Positions 39,869 through 48,800 of a DNA stretch of 64,000 nt are shown here, piece by piece. Origin of the DNA: a gamma proteobacterium HTCC2207 (lineage in GTDB: Bacteria; Pseudomonadota; Gammaproteobacteria; Pseudomonadales; Porticoccaceae); NCBI GenBank assembly GCA_905182855.1, contig CAJJDA010000005.1:62001-126000 (forward strand). The letters are read 5' to 3'. The notes under the pieces were generated by a model. The model had not been told where the DNA came from. It saw only the letters and a list, made by a program, of their open reading frames with translations, and did no database searches. Numbering within the stretch: position 1 is the stretch's first letter; each line of letters starts with the position of its first letter. A program made the position numbers and the translations under genes.

Positions 39869-39908
39869 ATAATGTATCCTCTTACCCTTAATGTCACTGC
39901 TATAAATC

Positions 39909-42705
39909 ATGGAAACTATGTCAACTAAAACCCCAGTCATTCTTGTCGACGGCTCGTCATACCTCTACCGAGCCTTCCATGCACTGCCACCGCTTACCAA
40001 CAGCAAAGGCAAACCGACAGGTGCGGTAAAAGGGGTCATCAATATGATGCGCCGGCTGCAAAAAGACTATCCCCAGAGCACCTTGGTGGTGGTATTTGAT
40101 GCCAAGGGCAAAACCTTCCGCGATGACATCTACCCAGAGTACAAAGCAAACCGTCCGTCGATGCCAGATGATTTGCGCTTGCAAATAGAACCGATACATC
40201 AAATTATCCAAGCTATGGGCTTACCTATGTTGGTGATTGACGGGGTTGAAGCCGATGACGTCATTGGCACACTCGCCCTAGAGGCCACAGCCGCAGAGCA
40301 ACCAGTGATTATCTCCACCGGCGACAAAGATATTGCACAGATGGTTAACGAGCACATCACCTTGGTCAACACTATGACCAATACGCTCATGGACAGAGAA
40401 GGGGTGATTGAAAAGTTTGGCATCCCACCCGAATTAATTATCGATTATTTAGCGTTACTTGGCGACAAGTCGGACAACATTCCCGGCGTGCCGGGTGTCG
40501 GTGAAAAAACCGCATTGGGTTTGTTACAGGGAATAGGGGGACTCGATGACATCTATGGGCGCCTCGATGAGATCGCCACCTTGGATTTTCGTGGTGCCAA
40601 AAATCTGGCACCCAAACTCGAAGAACACCGCGAGTTGGCTTACCTCTCCTATACCCTCGCCACCATAAAAACTGACGTACCCATGCCTATGCCATTGGCA
40701 GAGTTACACAACAGCGAAGCTGATCACGCCGCATTACTCGCCCTGTTTAAAGAGATGGAGTTTAAAACTTGGGTCGACGAATCCACTGCACTCCTCAACA
40801 GCGCACCCAGCTTTGAGCTCACCGTATCGAGTTCTGACATCCCCGATGAGCAGATCCAGCCCGTCGTTGTCAGACATGCGGCCGCAGGCCTCAGTGGAAA
40901 AAGATTATCAGATCATCCTCACCGAAGCCGAGCTTGTCCATTGGGTCGAAAAAATCAAAACCGCAACCTTAGTTGCCGTAGACACAGAGACCACCAGCTT
41001 GGATTACATGCGCGCTGAATTAGTGGGAATCTCGGTCGCCGTCAAGGCCCATGAAGCTGCTTATATTCCTTTCGGCCATGACTACATGGGCGCACCAGAG
41101 CAGCTGTCCAAAGAGCGAGTACTTGAAGCGCTCAAACCCTATTTAGAAGATCCAGCGATTAAAAAAGTGGGTCAAAATATTAAATATGACATGAGCGTTT
41201 TCGCCCAGCACGGCGTTCATCTGCAGGGCGTGGCCTTTGACACCATGCTTGAATCCTATGTACTGGACTCAGTGGGATCGCGGCACGACATGAACAGCCT
41301 CGCAGAAAATTACCTCAACGAAACCACCATCAGTTTTAATGACGTCGCAGGGAAGGGCGCTGCACAGCTGACCTTTAATCAGGTCAGTCTCGAACTGGCT
41401 GGCCCCTACGCCGCCGAAGACGCCGACATCACCTTGCGCCTGCATGAAACACTCTGGGCGAAGGTTGGGCCTGAGGCTGCGCTGGCCAAGGTATTCACCG
41501 ACATCGAACTACCCCTTATTTCTGTACTATCACGGATCGAGCGTACCGGAGCCAAGGTCGACGACACCTTATTATTTCAGCAGAGCCAAGAGTTGTCCGA
41601 GCGCCTTGCCGCACTTGAAACCCAAGCCTGGGATTTGGCCGGACAGGAATTTAATCTGGCCTCACCAAAGCAGCTAGGTGAAATACTGTTTACCAAACTC
41701 GAAATTCCCGTGTTGAAAAAAACCGCCAAGGGCCAGCCGTCAACCAAAGAAGAAGTGCTGCAAGAGCTTGCACTAGAGTACCCATTACCTAAGGTGTTGC
41801 TAGAGCATCGTGGCCTTGCCAAATTAAAGTCGACCTACACCGACAAGCTACCGACCATGATCAACCCAACCACCAAGCGCATACACACTTCGTACCATCA
41901 GGCGGGTACCGCCACGGGTCGGCTTTCGTCCTCTGATCCCAACTTACAAAACATCCCCATACGCACTGCCGAAGGCCGCCGAGTGCGGCAAGCATTTATC
42001 GCTCCAACCGGTCACAAGCTGGTTGCCGCCGATTACTCTCAGATTGAACTGCGCATAATGGCTCACCTGTCCGAGGACCCTAGCCTGCTCAAAGCCTTCG
42101 CCGCCGGCCAAGACATTCATCGCGCCACTGCCGCCGAAGTCTTTGGCGTGCCGACAGACGATGTCAGCATCGACCAAAGACGCAGCGCCAAAGCGATTAA
42201 CTTTGGCCTTATCTACGGTATGTCAGCCTTTGGTTTGGCTCGCCAATTAACCATTAATCGCAAACAGGCTGCTGACTATATTGAACTCTACTTTGCCCGC
42301 TATCCCGGCGTGCAGAATTACATGAACAGCATCCGCCACACCGCATCAGAAAATGGCTATGTCGAAACGGCCTATGGCCGCCGCCTCTACCTACCTGCCA
42401 TAAATGCCAGCAATGGCATGCTGAGACAAGCTGCAGAACGCACCGCTATTAACGCGCCCATGCAGGGAACCGCCGCCGACATTATTAAAATGGCCATGAT
42501 CGATGTTGACAGCTGGTTAGAAAACAGCGACCTAAAAAGCCGCATGATTATGCAGGTACACGACGAACTAGTACTAGAGGTACCAGAGTCAGAGCTGGAT
42601 TTAGTGATACAGGGACTCAAAGAGCGGATGGAAGGTGCTGCAAAATTAAAAGTACCCCTAGTAGTGGATGTTGGGGTGGGCGACAACTGGGATCAGGCGC
42701 ACTAA
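39909..42705 (+). CDS. polA: DNA polymerase I (single-base frame disruption)
   Basis: PolA acts in Okazaki fragment processing and repair. The 5'-3' exonuclease domain ([38 protein letters not shown]) is in one frame. The 3'-5' exonuclease ([11 protein letters not shown]) and polymerase domains ([48 protein letters not shown]) are in the next. The shift of one extra base falls in the non-conserved linker between about 40836 and 40905. C runs at 40841-40844 and 40860-40862 are candidates. The joined protein would have 931 residues, close to the 928 of Escherichia coli. ATG 39918 is an alternative start. Confidence 0.92.
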
Positions 42706-42816
42706 TCAAATACGTCAGTGAGTGTTTACTAATCTTTTACAAAACTGTGAGTGCCATCAAGGCCGAGGCAGCGACTCTGCTGGCAGCTATTTAACATCTA
42801 GCTACTAGAGCCTAAG

Positions 42817-42852
42817 CAGCACCAAGGGCATAATGATTTTGGTGCTGTTTTA
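42817..42852 (+). terminator. Probable terminator downstream of polA
   Basis: CAGCACCAA and TTGGTGCTG form a 9-bp stem with a 13-nt loop, followed by TTTTA. It lies about 110 bp after polA in a 258-bp gap that holds no gene. Confidence 0.6.
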
Positions 42853-42963
42853 CAGCAGCCAAAGTTTAACAAGTGATTTGGTCTATAGAACAACACAGTG
42901 TTAGGGTTAAAGCCCTAAAACGTTTAGACGGTTTCTAAAGCAACCACAAGTAGAGAAAATAAA

Positions 42964-44115
42964 ATGGATTCGCGCTACCCCTCAATCGAAATGCTAGCCG
43001 AGCGCGCAAAACAGCGCATGCCAGGCTTTGCCTATGATTACCTCACCGGGGGATGCTTTTCCAACATCAACCTCGCTCGCAACACGAAAGAAATACGCGA
43101 CATCCAACTTCGTCCACATTACTTACGTGGTTTCAATGGTGCCTCACAACAAACCACGCTATTTGGTAAAACCTACGACTCACCCTTTGGCATAGCACCC
43201 GTTGGGCTTCAGGGGCTCATGTGGCCAAAGTCTTGTGAGATTTTGGCAAAGGCAGCCAAGCAGCATAATGTGCCGTTTTGCCTTAGCACTGTAGGTACTG
43301 CAAGTATCGAAACCATTGCCGATATTACTGAAGGTGATTTTTGGTTCCAACTCTATCACCCTACCCAGAACCAGTTACGCGATCAACTCCTTGAGCGGGC
43401 TGCACAGGCGGGTTGCAAAACCTTAGTGCTGTTAGCTGACACACCTACTTTTGCTTACCGCCCCAAAGAAATTCGTAATGGCCTCTCTATCCCACCACAA
43501 ATGACCTTGCGCAATATCCTACAAATAGCAGGCCATCCAAGATGGGCGCTGGAACAACTGTTAGCAGGACAACCTGAGTTTAAAACCATGAAACCATACA
43601 TTCCTGATGGTCTAAACATGCAACATCTTGGACTTTTTATGGACAAAACCTTTTCAGGACGTTTAACAGAAGACAAGATCAAAGCCATTCGTGACCAATG
43701 GCAAGGTAATTTAGTCATCAAAGGCATCGTTAATCCAGACGATGCCGAGATAGCCATTAGACTCGGTGTCGATGGTTTAATTGTATCGAACCATGGAGGC
43801 AGGCAACTGGACTCGGGGGAATCTACCATCAAACCTCTCACCGCACTGGCAGAAAAATACAGTGACACAGTGACATTGATGATGGATGGTGGCATTCGTT
43901 CAGGTGCAGACGTTGCATCAACCTTGGCATCAGGTGCCAAGTTTACCTTCCTTGGCCGAGCCCCAATGTTTGGTGCTTGTGCCCTAGGAGCAGAAGGTGG
44001 CAACCAGGTGCTAGAGATACTCAAACGCCAGTTACAGCAGGTAATGGAGCAAGTTGGCTGTGAACAAATCACAGACTTACCAAAGCATCTGATTACTCAA
44101 ACTATGGGCTCATGA
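42964..44115 (+). CDS. FMN-dependent alpha-hydroxy-acid dehydrogenase (LldD family)
   Basis: The 383-residue TIM-barrel flavoprotein belongs to the L-lactate dehydrogenase / glycolate oxidase family. FAYDYLTGGC, APVGLQGLMWP, FQLYHP, LVIKGIVNPDDAE (catalytic Lys), SNHGGRQLD (catalytic His and Arg) and DGGIRSGADV are all present. It oxidises a 2-hydroxy acid, probably lactate, and passes electrons to quinone; the substrate cannot be fixed from sequence. No lactate permease is adjacent. It stands alone between polA and a small monooxygenase-fold gene. Confidence 0.9.
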   Translation: MDSRYPSIEMLAERAKQRMPGFAYDYLTGGCFSNINLARNTKEIRDIQLRPHYLRGFNGASQQTTLFGKTYDSPFGIAPVGLQGLMWPKSCEILAKAAKQHNVPFCLSTVGTASIETIADITEGDFWFQLYHPTQNQLRDQLLERAAQAGCKTLVLLADTPTFAYRPKEIRNGLSIPPQMTLRNILQIAGHPRWALEQLLAGQPEFKTMKPYIPDGLNMQHLGLFMDKTFSGRLTEDKIKAIRDQWQGNLVIKGIVNPDDAEIAIRLGVDGLIVSNHGGRQLDSGESTIKPLTALAEKYSDTVTLMMDGGIRSGADVASTLASGAKFTFLGRAPMFGACALGAEGGNQVLEILKRQLQQVMEQVGCEQITDLPKHLITQTMGS

Positions 44116-44216
44116 CTAGAACAAGCCCAACTGCCGCTCAGTGAGATTAGCAAAGCTGTCATTTAAAAAAGGTAAAATACCATCAACCACGGGTTCTATT
44201 TGACGCAAGATTTAGA

Positions 44217-44552
44217 ATGATTATAGTAACAGCAAAGCTTACTTTCGCCTCTGGGGCTGATCGAGATCGTGTAGTAGAATTATCCATTCCAATCCAGCAG
44301 GCCACCAGGGACCAAGAAGCGGGATGCCATGCATACTGCTTTGCTGCGGACCCCTGCGATCCAGTAGTGATACAAGTCTATGAGCTATGGGAAGATAGCG
44401 AATCACTGGTGCCGCACTTTACGCATAAAAACTACCATGCGATGCTTGAGCTATTCACTAAATTCGTTTTTGTAGAAAGTACTAACTGTGCCTATTTAAC
44501 CGAGAAGAATTTTCCTGACGCGCCAGCTCTTCGGATCGATTCATTTCATTGA
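44217..44552 (+). CDS. Antibiotic biosynthesis monooxygenase (ABM) domain protein
   Basis: The 111-residue protein has the ferredoxin-like ABM fold: MIIVTAKLTFASGADRDRV, then QEAGCHAYCFAADPCDPVVI, the YELWED motif and FTHKNYHAMLELF. Members include YgiN-type quinol monooxygenases and small-molecule oxidation enzymes, and many have no known substrate. Its last 70 bases overlap an Obg-like gene fragment on the other strand. Confidence 0.82.
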   Translation: MIIVTAKLTFASGADRDRVVELSIPIQQATRDQEAGCHAYCFAADPCDPVVIQVYELWEDSESLVPHFTHKNYHAMLELFTKFVFVESTNCAYLTEKNFPDAPALRIDSFH

Positions 44553-44676
44553 TATGTTCTTGAATAGCATAAATCAGCTTGTCTGTACCCGTATGAGATA
44601 CAGAAGAGATGCGAAAGACAGGGCCAGTGTGTTCACGTAGGTAAGTTTGTGTTAATACCTTAGGTAATGAAGAGAC
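44482..44676 (-). pseudogene. Fragment resembling the end of the GTPase Obg/CgtA
   Basis: On the minus strand, a frame without a start encodes HTGPVFRISSVSHTGTDKL and IYAIQEHINEMNRSEELARQ. This resembles the G5 region (VFxISAxSGxGT) and the following helix of Obg-family GTPases. The GTP-binding G1-G4 motifs are absent and the frame is closed by a stop just upstream (44677-44679). It is probably a leftover from a rearrangement and not a gene. Confidence 0.45.
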
Positions 44677-44814
44677 TTACCGAAAAATGGTAGTCGCACT
44701 GCGCGCACCGCTACTTTTGATCGTATGGAGGCATAAAAACCCTCTCCATTCTACTGCCGCAGACCTATAACCTGTCCCTTCTATCAGGAATATGAACCTA
44801 TTTCGCCCCAACTG

Positions 44815-44841
44815 GGAACTTTTTGCACAATCTGTATCTAA
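44815..44841 (+). promoter_or_regulatory. Candidate RpoE/AlgU-type promoter of sRNA copy 1
   Basis: A GGAACTT box (44815-44821) is separated by 14 bases from ATCTAA (44836-44841). This matches the extracytoplasmic-function sigma-E consensus GGAACTT / GTCTAA, with a spacer about one base shorter than usual. The same arrangement with the same spacing precedes sRNA copy 2. Confidence 0.6.
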
Positions 44842-44845
44842 AGTT

Positions 44846-44926
44846 AGGCAAGTGATGATTGCATGTTTTGACCCCTAGTAGTAAAGCAAGCCTCGGTTCT
44901 TTTATTGGATCGGGGTTTTGTTTTTT
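44846..44926 (+). ncRNA. Candidate stress-induced small RNA, copy 1
   Basis: The predicted transcript starts about 5 nt after the -10 box with AGGCAAGTGATGATTGC (44846-44862), identical to the start of copy 2. A variable middle follows, then AGTAAAGCAAGCC, shared with copy 2. The terminator hairpin at 44891-44915 is followed by a T-rich tail. The length of about 81 nt fits Hfq-type sRNAs such as MicA or RybB. No open reading frame of note is inside. Transcription and function are inferred. Confidence 0.6.
44891..44926 (+). terminator. Terminator of sRNA copy 1
   Basis: CCTCGGTTC pairs with GGATCGGGG through nine pairs, three of them G-U wobbles, around the loop TTTTATT. A TTTTGTTTTTT tail follows. 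Wobble pairs form only in RNA of the plus strand, which fixes the direction. Confidence 0.65.
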
Positions 44927-45164
44927 AGACCAATGCTGTTGATACGACCGACACTCTCCTGCCCGATTGTCGTTAACCGAGTGATATCCGTCATCCGCGC
45001 CCAATTCGACCCCTATAAATCCGCACGCACCTAATTAAGAGCTTTCAGGGCAAAATTTACGGAGAGTTACACCCGTTTTCGGTGCTTGGGAATGTCTTTG
45101 GGCGGGCTTCGATCTGCTCCGCGGGGCTCAAAACGAATAATTTTGAATTATTTTCAAAAATAAT

Positions 45165-45191
45165 GGAACTTACCTTGAAACCTATGTCTAA
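45165..45191 (+). promoter_or_regulatory. Candidate RpoE/AlgU-type promoter of sRNA copy 2
   Basis: GGAACTT (45165-45171) and GTCTAA (45186-45191) are both exact matches to the sigma-E consensus boxes, separated by 14 bases. An AT-rich inverted repeat, ATTATTTT-CA-AAAATAAT, lies directly upstream (45147-45164). Confidence 0.65.
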
Positions 45192-45195
45192 ATCT

Positions 45196-45305
45196 AGGCA
45201 AGTGATGATTGCTCTTGATTCTCCCCCATTAAAGAGCATGAAATGTTAGATCCTCAGGCAGTAAAGCAAGCCCTGATCCAAATATTGGATCAGGGCTTTG
45301 TTTTT
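45196..45305 (+). ncRNA. Candidate stress-induced small RNA, copy 2
   Basis: The predicted transcript of about 110 nt begins with the same AGGCAAGTGATGATTGC (45196-45212) as copy 1 and carries AGTAAAGCAAGCC before the terminator. Its middle is about 30 nt longer than that of copy 1. A perfect hairpin with a T-rich tail ends it. It lies between the ABM gene and the 3' end of the convergent engB. Two paralogous sRNAs with a shared 5' end suggest a common target set. Confidence 0.65.
45270..45305 (+). terminator. Terminator of sRNA copy 2
   Basis: GCCCTGATCCAA and TTGGATCAGGGC form a perfect 12-bp stem with the loop ATA, followed by TTTGTTTTT. On the opposite strand the tail is not T-rich, so it serves plus-strand transcription. 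It may also block read-through from engB. Confidence 0.9.
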
Positions 45306-45330
45306 GGGGGAGCGGCAACCCTATGTTTAG

Positions 45331-45981
45331 CTATTCAGGCGCCTGTGGCGATTCTGCATCGTTAAAGTCGGCATTTAGCCAGTGGCTCAATTGCGCTTCG
45401 AGTTGAGGGAGACCGTCTTTTTTAAGCGAAGAAAAGGTCTGCACGCTGAGCAAAGTGCGCGCGGGATCCATATCCCTCAGGCGCTTCTCTACGGTCATCA
45501 ACATATTTTTCGCCGGCCCGCGTTTCAGCTTGTCTGATTTAGTGAGCAATACATGTACGGGCAGTCCAGCCTGTGCTGCCCAGTTAAGCATTTGCTGGTC
45601 GTAGTCTTGCAGAGGATGGCGAATATCCATCAGTAGAATCAAACCGCCGAGACTGTTGCGCTCCTGCAGGTATTCGGCAAGATGCTTGTCCCACTGAATC
45701 TTCATAGCTATGGGCACTTTGGCATAGCCGTAGCCAGGCAAATCCACTAGTCTGCGGCCCTCACCGACAGCAAAGAAGTTAATCATTTGGGTGCGGCCGG
45801 GCGTTTTGCTGATGCGAGCCAGTCCCCTGATTCGTGTTAGCGTATTAATAGCGCTAGATTTACCTGCGTTAGAGCGGCCAGCGAACGCCACTTCACAGCC
45901 AGTATCGTCCGGACATTGACTTAATGAGGGAGCACTGGTCGTAAATGTAGCGGCTTGAAAATTAATTGGCGGATATTCCAT
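45331..45981 (-). CDS. engB: Ribosome biogenesis GTP-binding protein (EngB/YihA/YsxC)
   Basis: EngB is an essential GTPase for large-subunit assembly. The 216-residue protein shows G1 [10 protein letters not shown]2 TPGRTQ, G3 DLPGYGYA, G4 TKSDKL and the G5 region SVQTFSSLK. It is transcribed away from cytochrome c4, a neighbour pair typical of Gammaproteobacteria (Pseudomonas yihA with cc4). Confidence 0.96.
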   Translation of the reverse strand: MEYPPINFQAATFTTSAPSLSQCPDDTGCEVAFAGRSNAGKSSAINTLTRIRGLARISKTPGRTQMINFFAVGEGRRLVDLPGYGYAKVPIAMKIQWDKHLAEYLQERNSLGGLILLMDIRHPLQDYDQQMLNWAAQAGLPVHVLLTKSDKLKRGPAKNMLMTVEKRLRDMDPARTLLSVQTFSSLKKDGLPQLEAQLSHWLNADFNDAESPQAPE

Positions 45982-46119
45982 AAAAAGACATCGCTAACGG
46001 GCTTAAAAACTAGGTTTATTGGTATATAATGCGCTGCTTTAGCCGAATGGGCTAATGTCATTTGGTCGCAAACATACAGTAGGCGACTATTCTAACGGAT
46101 TGTGAGAGTTGGATTAACC

Positions 46120-46761
46120 ATGAAAAGAAGCTTTTTAACGATTATTTGTCTGGTGGTTACGCTATCGGCAACTGAGGCTATGGCTGCAGGCGATGCGACG
46201 GCTGGACAAAGTAAGGTAGCGGTCTGTGCAGGGTGCCACGGAAGCGACGGTAACAGTATGGTCCCGGCTTTTCCAAAGCTTGCGGGCCTGGGCGAGAAAT
46301 ATATAACTGAGCAGTTGCGTTACATGAAGTCCGGTGAGCGAGTTGTTGTTGAGATGACAGGTCTATTGATCGGTTCATCAGATCAAGATCTGCAAGACAT
46401 GGCCGCTTACTATAACAGTCAGCTCCGTCAAGTCTCGGGTGCTCAAGAGATTACCCTGGTTGGCATAACCGATTCGGATCAGGCACTGGACTATGGTGAG
46501 AAGGTCTATCGCGGCGGTAATATCAACACTGGCGTTGCTTCTTGCACCGGCTGTCACTCCCCCTCAGGCAATGGAAACGGGCCTGCCGGCTATCCGGCAC
46601 TGGGTGGACAGCATGCCGATTATATCGCCAAGCAGCTGTTAGCCTATCGTCGAGGTGAGCGCGCTAGTGGTGCCAATGCATCAATTATGCAGGGCGTTGC
46701 AGCGAATTTGAGTGACAAGGAAATCAAAGCGGTCGCTAACTATATTTCTGGCTTAAACTAG
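46120..46761 (+). CDS. Cytochrome c4 (diheme)
   Basis: The protein has two heme c motifs, CAGCH (residue about 34) and CTGCH (residue about 136), each in a class I cytochrome domain with a distal Met. It starts with a signal peptide ending MAAG. From ATG 46120 it has 213 residues; a GTG at 46102 would add six residues. Cytochrome c4 is a periplasmic electron carrier, and the cytochrome c oxidase encoded at 29093-33367 is a plausible partner. A TATAAT-like -10 lies near 46024. Confidence 0.93.
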   Translation: MKRSFLTIICLVVTLSATEAMAAGDATAGQSKVAVCAGCHGSDGNSMVPAFPKLAGLGEKYITEQLRYMKSGERVVVEMTGLLIGSSDQDLQDMAAYYNSQLRQVSGAQEITLVGITDSDQALDYGEKVYRGGNINTGVASCTGCHSPSGNGNGPAGYPALGGQHADYIAKQLLAYRRGERASGANASIMQGVAANLSDKEIKAVANYISGLN

Positions 46762-46804
46762 AGAAATCGACAACGACGACATTGATCATAATCTGGAGAC
46801 TGAA

Positions 46805-47443
46805 ATGATGTATTGGATTAAACGATTAGCCTTTTTACTGCTTATTTTGCCGATGGCGATGTGTCAGGCGCAAACTGAACGCTATGAGGCTGGTGTTCAC
46901 TATGAAGTATTACCGCAGGCGGTAAGAACCGCAGATCCAACCAAAATTGAAGTCAATGGCGTCTTTTCCTATCACTGTAATCATTGCTACGATTTTGAGG
47001 CATTACTGCATCCCTGGTCTCAACAGCTCGCTGCGGATGTTGATTTCCAGCAGACGCCGGTTGTCTGGCAGCCCGCCTTAGAGCCCTATGCAAGAGCCTA
47101 TTACAGTGCGGTGCTGCTTAAGGTTTTGGATAAGGTCCATATGCCAATTTTTGAAGCGATACATGTTAAGCGTCAGGCAGTTCGTACTGAGCAAGATATC
47201 GCAGCCATATTTGTTGCCCAGGGTGTGGACGAAGACCGATTTACCAAGGTCTATAACTCTTTTGGTATGAATAGCATGGTGAATCAGGCTAAGGCGCGTA
47301 CCGCCGGCTACCGCGTGCAGGGCACACCAGAAGTTATTGTAAATGGTAAATACCGCGTTAGCTCGCGTAACGCGGGTAGTATGGATGGTATGCTCAAGGT
47401 CGCCGATTTTCTTATTGAGAAAGAAAGAAGCGCTAAGCTTTAG
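46805..47443 (+). CDS. dsbA: Thiol:disulfide interchange protein DsbA
   Basis: The 212-residue periplasmic thioredoxin-fold oxidase has a signal peptide (LAFLLLILPMAMCQAQ). Its active site is CNHC in YHCNHCYDFE, where most DsbA proteins have CPHC. The cis-proline loop is GTPEVIVNGKY. It follows cytochrome c4 by 43 bp, the same order as in Pseudomonas. A terminator closes the pair. Confidence 0.93.
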   Translation: MMYWIKRLAFLLLILPMAMCQAQTERYEAGVHYEVLPQAVRTADPTKIEVNGVFSYHCNHCYDFEALLHPWSQQLAADVDFQQTPVVWQPALEPYARAYYSAVLLKVLDKVHMPIFEAIHVKRQAVRTEQDIAAIFVAQGVDEDRFTKVYNSFGMNSMVNQAKARTAGYRVQGTPEVIVNGKYRVSSRNAGSMDGMLKVADFLIEKERSAKL

Positions 47444-47481
47444 TCACTTGGGAGTGAGTAAAGTCACTTTGTGCTAGAACG

Positions 47482-47512
47482 AAAATACGCTGAAGCATCA
47501 GCGTATTTTTTT
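47482..47512 (+). terminator. Terminator downstream of dsbA
   Basis: AAATACGCTGA and TCAGCGTATTT form a perfect 11-bp stem with a 4-nt loop, followed by a T-run. It lies about 40 bp after the dsbA stop. Confidence 0.92.
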
Positions 47513-47651
47513 GTCTGTCGTTAGGGACTGCGCAGCTAGAATTGGTCATTTCCCTTGCCAATTGCGTACATAGGATATTACAACTTTATCTGGTAGCGAC
47601 TCCCCGTTACTATGTAGCCCCCTTTTTATAGCGTCTTGGACTTTTTAAATC

Positions 47652-48779
47652 ATGGCAACGAATCCGAAACCGACCACCAAACCCAACAACCCTAATTTCT
47701 CCTCAGGGCCCTGCTCTAAGCGGCCCGGGTATGATGTTGCTAATCTGGATATCGGCACGTTGGGCCGGTCACATCGCTCGTCAGTAGGGAAAGCGGCTCT
47801 GGCTAGAGCCTGCTTAGATACAGCTGAAATATTGGGTCTGCCAGAGGGCTATCGTGTGGGGGTAGTCCCCGCCTCGGATACTGGTGCGGTTGAAATGATC
47901 ATGTGGTCGGTACTGGGCCAGCGTCCAGTCGATATATTTGCTTGGGAGTCCTTTGGCCGTGACTGGCTGACCGATGCCACCAAACAGTTAACGTTGGATG
48001 AGGTCAATACCTACACTGCTGACTATGGTTTGTTGCCAGACATGACTCAGGCGAACCCAGATAATGACTGTATTTTTACTTGGAATGGTACTACCGCTGG
48101 AGTAAAAGTCCCTAATGCAGACTGGATAAGCGACGCCCGCAGCGGCCTGACTATTTGCGATGCAACTTCTGCTGTTTTTGCTATGGACATGCCTTGGGAG
48201 AAGCTCGATGTTGTGACCTATAGCTGGCAGAAAGTACTGGGAGGCGAAGGCGCCCATGGCATGTTGATTCTGAGTCCTCGTGCGGTAGAGCGCTTAGAGA
48301 CCTATACGCCTCCATGGCCAATGCCAAAAATATTCCGTATGACCAAAGGCGGTAAGTTAGTGGAAGGGATCTTCCGCGGCGAAACTATCAACACGCCCTC
48401 TATGCTCTGTGTAGCGGACTATTTGGATGCCCTTGACTGGGTGCGTTCTATTGGTGGTCTGCCTGGATCAATCGCCAAATCTGAAGCTAACTTGGAAGTC
48501 TTAAGTGGCTTTGTACAAAGTCGCTCTTGGGCGCACTTTTTAGCACAGGACGCGACTCAGGTTTCCAACACTAGTGTCTGTCTGACTCTCGATCTTGAGC
48601 CGGATCAGGTTAAACAGATTGTTAAACTATTAGACACCGAGGCTGTAGCCTACGATATTGGGGCTTACCGCGATGCACCACCTGGATTACGTATCTGGTG
48701 CGGCGCGACGGTCGAAGCATCTGATTTAAAAGTACTATTACCGTGGCTCGATTGGGCCCATGCTGAAGTTAGTCACTAA
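47652..48779 (+). CDS. serC: Phosphoserine aminotransferase (alphaproteobacterial/archaeal-type)
   Basis: The 375-residue PLP enzyme resembles the SerC subfamily known from Alphaproteobacteria and Methanosarcina (begins with [14 protein letters not shown]) and not the usual enterobacterial Ser[15 protein letters not shown] contains the PLP-binding lysine, and [14 protein letters not shown] and [13 protein letters not shown] are family segments. With serA 21 bp downstream it forms the serine biosynthesis operon (3-phosphohydroxypyruvate to phosphoserine). Confidence 0.92.
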   Translation: MATNPKPTTKPNNPNFSSGPCSKRPGYDVANLDIGTLGRSHRSSVGKAALARACLDTAEILGLPEGYRVGVVPASDTGAVEMIMWSVLGQRPVDIFAWESFGRDWLTDATKQLTLDEVNTYTADYGLLPDMTQANPDNDCIFTWNGTTAGVKVPNADWISDARSGLTICDATSAVFAMDMPWEKLDVVTYSWQKVLGGEGAHGMLILSPRAVERLETYTPPWPMPKIFRMTKGGKLVEGIFRGETINTPSMLCVADYLDALDWVRSIGGLPGSIAKSEANLEVLSGFVQSRSWAHFLAQDATQVSNTSVCLTLDLEPDQVKQIVKLLDTEAVAYDIGAYRDAPPGLRIWCGATVEASDLKVLLPWLDWAHAEVSH

Positions 48780-48800
48780 CAAGGGAATACAGAGAACATT

